13,130 nt of DNA, taken from contig NW_003156262.1 of NCBI RefSeq assembly GCF_000003605.2, forward strand, positions 1 to 13,130. Direction: 5' to 3'. The DNA comes from Saccoglossus kowalevskii (taxonomy: Eukaryota > Hemichordata > Enteropneusta > Harrimaniidae). The translations under genes and the position numbers were made by a program. A model generated the notes under the pieces. The model worked only from the letters and a program-made list of their open reading frames with translations, did not search any database and was not told where the DNA came from. How positions within the stretch are numbered: position 1 is the stretch's first letter; each line of letters opens with the position of its first letter. Shown one piece after another: positions 8,253 through 13,130 of this stretch.

Positions 8253-8827
8253 CTGGAATAAAGCAATTAATATGTAAATGGAAAGACTCCAATAATGTTG
8301 ATCCTCTTCCACACCTGAACACAGGTAGCTCCAGGCCACCCTTCTTCAGTGATCCAGTCTGGGTGTACAGTTGTATGTTAGGATCGTGTATGCAACAAGG
8401 CGTTGTTGTTCTGCCCATACCTGTTGTATTTTATCTTTATTAAGCAAAGGGATACCCATGGTATCCTTCCCACTATCCGAACTAAATACTTCAATCAAGT
8501 TGGCAATCAGTCGTTTAATCTCTTCCTCTCCCCGAGTACACCATTTACAGTGAAGTTGCAGTTCCTTTTTGGTGACATGCAATGCAACATTCTCTTTTGT
8601 CAGACTCCATGCACCTCTAGAGTGGAGGTCAGACTTCTTAGCTGTTTGCATTAGATTGAAGTCTGCAGCATCCCACTCAAACATGCATACAGATAGACGA
8701 GACATGAATGTTGGATATAGGGCAAGTAATTCCGATGTACATGCAATAGCAATACGTCTGTCTATACTCCTACATTGGTGACCCACGAAGCCGTGCCTGC
8801 AGCCTTCCCTGCTAATTTCTTTGTCAC
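8253..8827 (-). pseudogene. exon: central region with a large internal deletion
   Basis: Starts after TTTGTTTTTCCAG with VTKKLAGKAAGTASWVTNVG, then jumps near 8770 into RRIAIACTSELLALYPTF, MSRLSVCMFEWDAADF, VTKKELQLHCKWCTRGEEE and DTMGIPLLNKDKIQQVWAEQQ. In relatives roughly 80-100 residues, including a VDRDCC-type and an RLDxWH-type acidic motif, lie at the jump; here they are gone. Further on a 4-base loss near 8393 (one copy of a GCAT-like duplicate) shifts frame before IHDPNIQLYTQTGSLKKGG, LPVFRCGRGSTLLESFHLH and FIPG. Donor CCAG|GTAATG (GT at 8252-8251). The intron before this exon is 143 bases, the one after 112. Confidence 0.75.
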
Positions 8828-8970
8828 CTGGAAAAACAAAACAGTGAAATACTTTGGGTTATTACAGAGAATCTAGTTACAAAGTTTCATTGAAACACGA
8901 TTAGTTTTTGAGAAACAAACAGACAGAAACACATCGCACTCAATTGCACACACTGTTCAACAATGTATAC

Positions 8971-9335
8971 CTTTTTGGTAGAATTTAATTTCAGTATCCT
9001 GCCAAATGTTGACATTATTTTAGCTTTGATTTCATCTAGACGTGTTATTACATCACGAACATAAACTGTCAGAAACCATGGTTGCTTTGGTACATTATCC
9101 ATCGGTGGAATTGTCTTTGTAGGCGCAGTTACATTGAGCATCATTCTCTGTGCACAGGTATGGAATGGTTCTCTTGCCTGTAAAAACCGCAACTCTCTCT
9201 GCATATATACTTCACTGTGTTGTTCAAGTACCTGTTTCTGAATTTTGGTGGATGAATTGCCCAGGGTTCTCTCCCGAAGAAGCCTCACCACTCTCAAATC
9301 ACAAGAGTATATGAAAGCATTATTAAGAAAAATTA
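8971..9335 (-). pseudogene. exon: CDLRVVRLLRERTLGNS block
   Basis: Reads YSCDLRVVRLLRERTLGNS, STKIQKQVLEQHSEVYMQREL, a Pro/Thr-rich loop, WFLTVYVRDVITRLDEIKAK and IMSTFGRILKLNSTKK up to the donor AAAAAG|GTATAC (GT at 8970-8969). All of it follows the family block order without a frameshift, the best-kept part of the gene. The upstream acceptor is not visible: where AG is expected the sequence is GCTTTCATATACTC, so this splice site has probably decayed. The same frame stays open upstream to 9507. Confidence 0.75.
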
Positions 9336-9586
9336 TTCTTGTCACTTTTTTATCATTTGTTGTTGCATTATCATACCTATGATACATTGAATTGAATATT
9401 TTTGATGTCCCACCCCTGATATTCAGTGGGTTACTTATATACTCTGCAAGTGCATAAACGGCATTGATGATCGGATTGGTTGTTGCATAAATGTGACCGT
9501 GGATTTATTAAAAATTACATTACCATTACTCATTTAGTAAAATCTAATGACTTAGTTATCCATTTTGGTGAGCATTGATTATTCAC

Positions 9587-9773
9587 CTGTAAGTAGAGCT
9601 GGGAAATAACTACATCATGCCATGTCCAACTGATCAAGTACCAGACTAGACCAACCAGCAACCTTTCGTTTGCAAAATTTGCATTCCAGGTACTCAGTAC
9701 CCATGTAGTACCATCCATCATTTTTTTTAACTTTCTTGACAGTTCGGTACAATCCTGCTTGTGTCCGGTACAC
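9587..9773 (-). pseudogene. exon: core of DUF6729-like domain
   Basis: Starts after ATATATACGCAG and reads VYRTQAGLYRTVKKVKKN, DGWYYMGTEYLECKFCKRK, VAGWSSLVLDQLDMA. A CxxC pair follows the paired cysteines of the previous exon, suggesting a zinc-ribbon fold (inference). An in-frame TGA at 9617-9615 falls where relatives have His/Arg; after it sense continues as CSYFPALLT to a donor ACAG|GTGAAT (GT at 9586-9585). Loss of two bases of a CAT-like codon would explain the stop. Confidence 0.75.
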
Positions 9774-9908
9774 CTGCGTATATATAATAGAAATACAAAC
9801 ATAGTTTAACTTGCGCTTTGTAATAAAATATCCCTTTATCATAGTTTTGTTTTAATATAATATGCATTGTAATAATTAATGTTTAATACAAACACATTTT
9901 GGGATTAC

Positions 9909-10123
9909 CTTCACTTTCTTTGCATTCTGCTTTGCTTGACATTCTTCATCACAGCGGAGCCGGAGTTCCCATAGCTTTTGTGGGATCCACAGAAAGAACA
10001 GCTGTAAAAAATAAGAATCTGGTGAAGCTGGAGGTGGAATTATTTGAACTGGTTTACTGCTACCGGGAGAAACGTTTCACATATGATGAGATGGTGTGAA
10101 CACTGAAGTGCTGGGTTGAGACT
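9909..10123 (-). pseudogene. exon: Pro/Ser linker and start of DUF6729-like domain
   Basis: After a Ser/Pro-rich lead (SQPSTSVFTPSHH, then SSKPVQIIPPPASP) comes DSYFLQLFFLWIPQKLW and ELRLRCDEECQAKQ, the first tryptophan-rich and first cysteine-pair part of the domain, probably metal-binding. An in-frame TGA at 10079-10077 interrupts the linker. The donor is GAAG|GTAATC (GT at 9908-9907). The following intron is 135 bases, to the acceptor at 9775-9774. Confidence 0.7.
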
Positions 10124-10462
10124 CTAAAAAATAAATTATTCAACATGCAGAATTATTAACTTGAAAAAGGATATTTTTTTTAATTTTAGGTACTTGATCC
10201 TAACTTAACAATTTATATTGATAGACCATAGACCGCTATGAAACATAACTGTTCTAAATAAAACAATTGGGATTAATAATGAATGATATGTAAGTGACAC
10301 AATAATAATATGAATGTTTAAGAGTAACATTGTAACATGCATAAAAACATACATTGCAATTATAATATTAGAAACATGCAAATAATTATAAATATAAAGC
10401 ATGTAGGTCTAGCATATTGTCATTTCCTACCTATTCGCTCAATTTCGCGAATAATCAGCTAC
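10124..10462 (-). other. probable intron
   Basis: AT-rich stretch between the donor at 10462 and the acceptor TTTATTTTTTAG (AG at 10125-10124). No coding frame or repeat is evident. Confidence 0.4.
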
Positions 10463-10527
10463 CTGTTCTTCTTGTTTTCTCACCAAGTACTTTTTTAATT
10501 CATCCATTTGACTGCCGGGGTGTGATA
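10463..10527 (-). pseudogene. candidate second exon of the DUF6729-like gene
   Basis: Frame SHPGSQMDELKKYLVRKQEEQ, in two parts SHPGSQMDEL and KKYLVRKQEEQ, between an acceptor (TTTTGTTACAG, AG at 10529-10528) and a donor (ACAG|GTAGCT, GT at 10462-10461). The HPGSQMDELKKYL helix-like segment is what follows the FGxY motif in relatives. The phase does not fit the upstream candidate exon cleanly, so one boundary or a base has changed. Confidence 0.45.
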
Positions 10528-10591
10528 CTGTAACAAAATACTCTGCACGTAGTTAATATGTTGTTATTTTATGAACTGTTGTAAGGCTTAC

Positions 10592-10649
10592 CTTGTAATT
10601 TCACGGTATGGACCAAAACCAATTTTTACTTGTCCGGTTTCATCACTTC
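10592..10649 (-). pseudogene. candidate N-terminal exon of the DUF6729-like gene
   Basis: Frame SDETGQVKIGFGPYREIT, with a possible acceptor (GTGAACAG, AG at 10651-10650) and a strong donor (CAAG|GTAAGC, GT at 10591-10590). The IGFGPYREIT string resembles the N-terminal FGxYxxxTYxE-type motif I associate with this family. It directly abuts the truncated pogo-like transposase, so the acceptor may be fortuitous and the true exon longer. Confidence 0.45.
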
Positions 10650-10654
10650 CTGTT

Positions 10655-11423
10655 CACACTGGGATGGCATCGATCAGTTTTACCAGCATAAATAATATGT
10701 GGATCTAACAAATTTCCTGTCATTGAGAAAGCGAGTACTGACGTGATTTGTCGTTTGTCGTCTAGACCTTAAATCGTAATCTGATTGTTTCCTCCTTCCT
10801 CTAAAGTCCATTCTCCTCCAAGTAGCATGCTAACACCAGTCTGGTCCCAGTTTATCACCATTGCTGCTGGTATTTCATGCTATTCACGGAAAGTATTCAC
10901 CCGGCCAATGAATGCATCCCTTATTTCTTCAAAATCAGTCGGCAATTTTTTTACGCCTTCTGTGCCATTTCACCTCACGAAGTTATGATTTCGCCTATGA
11001 ACTAGTGATGTGGCCTCCAAACTGCTTCAATTTACGATACAAGTAGCGGCACCCATGACGATTTTGTTGTGACCACCATTTAACCTCACGCCGCGTATAC
11101 ATTTCTGTACCAATGCGTCAGAAGCACTTAGCAACAGGTTGACCCTTAGGCAAAGTTGAAACTTGATCGGCGTGGTTGGCGGCTGTCTGGAGTTTCAGGA
11201 AGTTTGATTAAATGCTTTGAACTGTGCTTTCGTTCAAGTTTTTGTTCAATTCTTTGATGAATTTTCTCGATGTCTCGATTACGCCAATTTCGATTTAAGA
11301 CTTCGCTATTTTAGCCCGAGTTTCACCATTGTAGAAACTGTACTGGTCTTGTTTTCTTTTTCAAAGTGTTGATGAATTGATCACAAGTTGATCGATTTGA
11401 TCATTGGCAGCTTGAGTTGACAT
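10655..11423 (-). pseudogene. pogo-like DDE transposase (Tc1/mariner superfamily), N-terminal two thirds, dead
   Basis: From an ATG at 11423-11421 the minus strand reads MSTQAANDQIDQLV, then YNGETRAKIAKS and KFIKELNKNLNESTVQSI, a helix-turn-helix DNA-binding region of CENP-B/pogo type. After a frameshift come SDALVQKCIRGVRLNGGHN and IVMGAATCIV; after another, KLKQFGGHITSS and REVKWHRRR. The DDE domain starts LPTDFEEIRDAFIGRVNTFR and contains VINWDQTGVSML, with the first catalytic Asp in NWDQTG, then GLDDKRQIT and IIYAGKTDRCHPS. Nonsense codons include TGA 11363-11361, TAA 11297-11295, TAG 10882-10880 and TAA 10771-10769. Sequence for the second Asp and the last acidic residue is absent: homology ends at about 10655, where the next gene begins. 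No terminal inverted repeat was found. Confidence 0.8.
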
Positions 11424-12210
11424 GGCGTCTTCTTCCGTTGTACAGAGATTTGGATCAGGCAGACCAGGAGTACGAGGACAATTAACTTTCTTTAACCAGC
11501 GAACTAGAGACATGACGTTTGTTGAACACAGGATCAGAATGACGTTTGAACGAAATATCGCTGCTTACAATGTAAATGGACAAAGATCAAAAGATTGGCA
11601 GGAAGTCACAAGTAACGTTCACTGGTATTCATTGGTGATTGACGCCTTTAGCCAGCGCGTCATTACACCTTGAATGCGTTCTTATCAACAGTGCTCAATT
11701 CGATTCTGGGTTTTTTCATCACCAATATTGAAGAATTCTTGTTGGTATCAACGTTCAAGTCAATTCTGAGTAGGTGAGTGTTGTGTAAATGTGTGATTCG
11801 GTATTCCATTCAACAGTTTTTTAGGTTGTCATCATACATTATTGTGATTAGTTAGGTTTTACATGTTTTAGAGAATCCAATGTTGTTAACATGTTAAAAA
11901 ATTATTTCGGTTAGTACTACACATTTACCGTTGCCCTAGCACATTTTAGTGAGAATGTTGTTGTGTGTTAGCTCGTAATGTGTATTTTAGTACTCCTCAG
12001 AATTGTAGACATAACAAAAAAATGGCCGATTGTTGTGATTCCATGCCATCGTTGTTAGCATCCAATTACAAAAACGGCGTTCTCCAAATCGGGCTAATAG
12101 TCCAGCGGCTAAGGCACGTATATCAAGTAATCGTTCATTTTGTGGGGAAAGCATCAAAGTTGGCACATGTGTAGTATACCCCTATACCTTCCATTTTCAA
12201 TTAGGATCCA
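11424..12210. other. intergenic, no convincing gene
   Basis: Open frames at 11422-11673 and 11965-12174 on plus have no recognisable motif; the first starts at a base overlapping the pogo start codon on the other strand. A weak direct repeat of about 33 bp, 62 bases apart, is seen at 11679-11711 and 11741-11773 (TATCAAC...TTCTGGGT / TTCTGAGT). Part of this segment may be the 5' region of the pogo-like element. Confidence 0.4.
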
Positions 12211-12219
12211 CCTCAGAAA

Positions 12220-12715
12220 CGCCCTCTGTCGGCATCTATCTTAGATTTCAATATGGCCGCTATCTGGTTTATATTTCTTTCAATAACTTCAATATTATTT
12301 CGAGTACATTCATAGTTGCAATGGGTACCCCCATATTTTAATAGTTTTACAATTTCTTGATAACATTTATAACTGTTTCGGCCATCTTGAATCCAAGATG
12401 GCCGCTGTAGCATATATGTACACCAACATCTGTTTTATTAGGGGATGATACGGTCAAAGCCTTATATGGCACCCTCATATATTGATAGTTAGATACTTAT
12501 AATAGTACCAATAAGCCATCACACATATGATATAATTTTAACTGTCTCTACTGTCAGCAGCTTCTTGGATTCAAGATGGCCGCCACAGTTCATTTATCTC
12601 TATATTTTCAATATTAGGTCAGACACCTCAATAGTTTGAAAGGGTGCCTTCATATTTTAAATGCCTTATGTATGTCATGTCCGACTTCTTTGCTTTTAAG
12701 CTGGCTGCCAACTAG
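12220..12715. repeat. degenerate tandem array with GATGGCCGC boxes
   Basis: Four related units follow one another. Each has a box like TTCAAGATGGCCGC (at 12253, 12398, 12576 and, weaker, near 12701), then ATTT-rich sequence, CAATATTA, CATAGTT/CAATAGTTTG, and GGGTACCCCCATATTTTAAT or GGGTGCCTTCATATTTTAAA. Spacings between boxes are 145, 178 and about 125 bases, so units have changed length. The second unit has its box as a perfect inverted repeat. The GCCATNTT core resembles a YY1 site. The array looks like a decayed satellite or part of an unidentified transposon. Confidence 0.65.
12379..12404. repeat. perfect 11-bp inverted repeat, 4-base loop
   Basis: CGGCCATCTTG, spacer AATC, CAAGATGGCCG. 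The arms are exact reverse complements and place two YY1-like GCCATCTT cores face to face inside the second unit of the tandem array. Confidence 0.9.
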
Positions 12716-13130
12716 TGTATGTAAATAAATATATATATTTACTACTTTTGCCAACCAGGTAGTATTTTTTCTCACGAATCTGGTCGTATCAATCAATGAG
12801 CAAGATTACGAAATGAGCAAGGTATTATAATTACATATAATACATTTCATAAATGCGTGTAGTATCAATCATAACAATCATAATTTCTACTGTTTGTTTC
12901 AGATTATTCACAGTTAATAATATACCGCCCTGTGTAACGCAATTATTAAGTACTAATAGTTATCTTTGACACCTGTCTGAAAGTTTTGGTATTTTGAATT
13001 CTTGGTACGTCAAGCACTTCATCAGCTTCAGAATTCTTCGCAGTGATATGTTGTTGTATAGTAAAAAATTAAAGGCATGTCAAAATATTTATAACATAAA
13101 TGTAAATAATTAGTTACACATATATTGCTC
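12716..13130. other. AT-rich end segment
   Basis: No ORF or RNA gene is recognisable. A 10-base direct repeat AATGAGCAAG occurs twice within about 30 bases near 12796-12821, and two GAATTC sites lie near 12997-13035. Otherwise featureless. Confidence 0.5.

Larger units (their letters stand above)
6504..10649 (-). pseudogene. decayed multi-exon transposon-type gene (DUF6729-like family)
   Basis: Conserved blocks occur in order on the minus strand and match, from memory, a large family of uncharacterised fish, cnidarian and mollusc proteins whose N-terminal domain I believe is Pfam DUF6729. In order: FGxYRE motif, linker, LWIPQKLW, GLYRTVKKV, TEYLECKFCKRKVAGWS, CDLRVVRLLRERTLGNS, KAAGTASWVTNVG, LYPTFMSRLS, VTKKELQLHC, LYTQTGSLKKGG, GSTLLESFHLH, YTGEKIGVEYLYSQTG, NQTTIFTW and a Cys-rich tail. 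Relatives are multicopy, so I infer a mobile-element protein, possibly with an RNase H-like core; this is not proven. Introns are short with GT-AG ends. Stops, frameshifts and a central deletion make it a pseudogene. Separate entries give the exons. Confidence 0.8.

Noticed and set aside
11422-11673. 83-codon plus-strand ORF starting opposite the pogo start codon
   Set aside because: No recognisable motif, and its start overlaps the transposase ATG on the other strand by chance.
12098-12108. TAGTCCAGCGG, a perfect-looking tRNA A box
   Set aside because: No B box, acceptor pairing or T-run follows at a suitable distance, so neither a tRNA nor a tRNA-derived SINE can be supported.
12213-12413. 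66-codon minus-strand ORF
   Set aside because: Lies within the degenerate tandem array; the frame is not kept in neighbouring units.
1-13130. CRISPR arrays, bacterial operons or phage genes
   Set aside because: Spliceosomal introns, U6, LINE and LTR features show eukaryotic DNA; no regular short repeats with unique spacers are present.

Overview
The window looks like an AT-rich piece of an invertebrate animal genome, probably aquatic. It has spliceosomal GT-AG introns of about 60-140 bases, a U6 snRNA relic, an F-box/leucine-rich-repeat gene fragment, a non-LTR retrotransposon and an intron-containing transposon-type gene. There are no bacterial operons, Shine-Dalgarno sites or long clean ORFs. 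The species cannot be fixed from the sequence alone, and nearly everything coding is broken.

Layout. 1-550: a possible minus-strand exon end at the edge, an internally deleted U6 snRNA copy (156-212), a diverged 63-bp tandem duplication (238-345) and one intact copy of a short structured repeat (431-535). 721-1251 (minus): F-box plus LRR coding remnant with one apparent single-base frameshift; CCAAT-type boxes lie upstream of it. 2265-3435: a second copy of the structured repeat, split by a 1065-bp insertion with TG...CA ends, most simply a solo LTR. 3484-6403 (minus): a 5'-truncated LINE (endonuclease tail, reverse transcriptase, C-terminal domain, 3' UTR, TTA microsatellite tail). 6504-10649 (minus): a decayed multi-exon gene whose order of conserved blocks matches a transposon-like family of fish and invertebrate proteins that I believe carries Pfam DUF6729; most splice sites are still readable but the frames are broken and the centre is deleted. 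10655-11423 (minus): N-terminal and early DDE part of a pogo-like (Tc1/mariner superfamily) transposase, cut off abruptly where the previous gene begins. 11424-12210: no convincing gene. 12220-12715: degenerate tandem array, each unit with a GATGGCCGC box. 12716-13130: AT-rich, nothing recognised.

How it fits together. From 11.4 kb down to 3.5 kb, three unrelated mobile-element genes lie head to tail on the same strand, all inactivated, and the F-box remnant is also on that strand. No functional pathway is encoded here. The window reads as a graveyard of elements, with interest in the junctions, the nested insertion, the structured short repeat and the decayed DUF6729-type gene.
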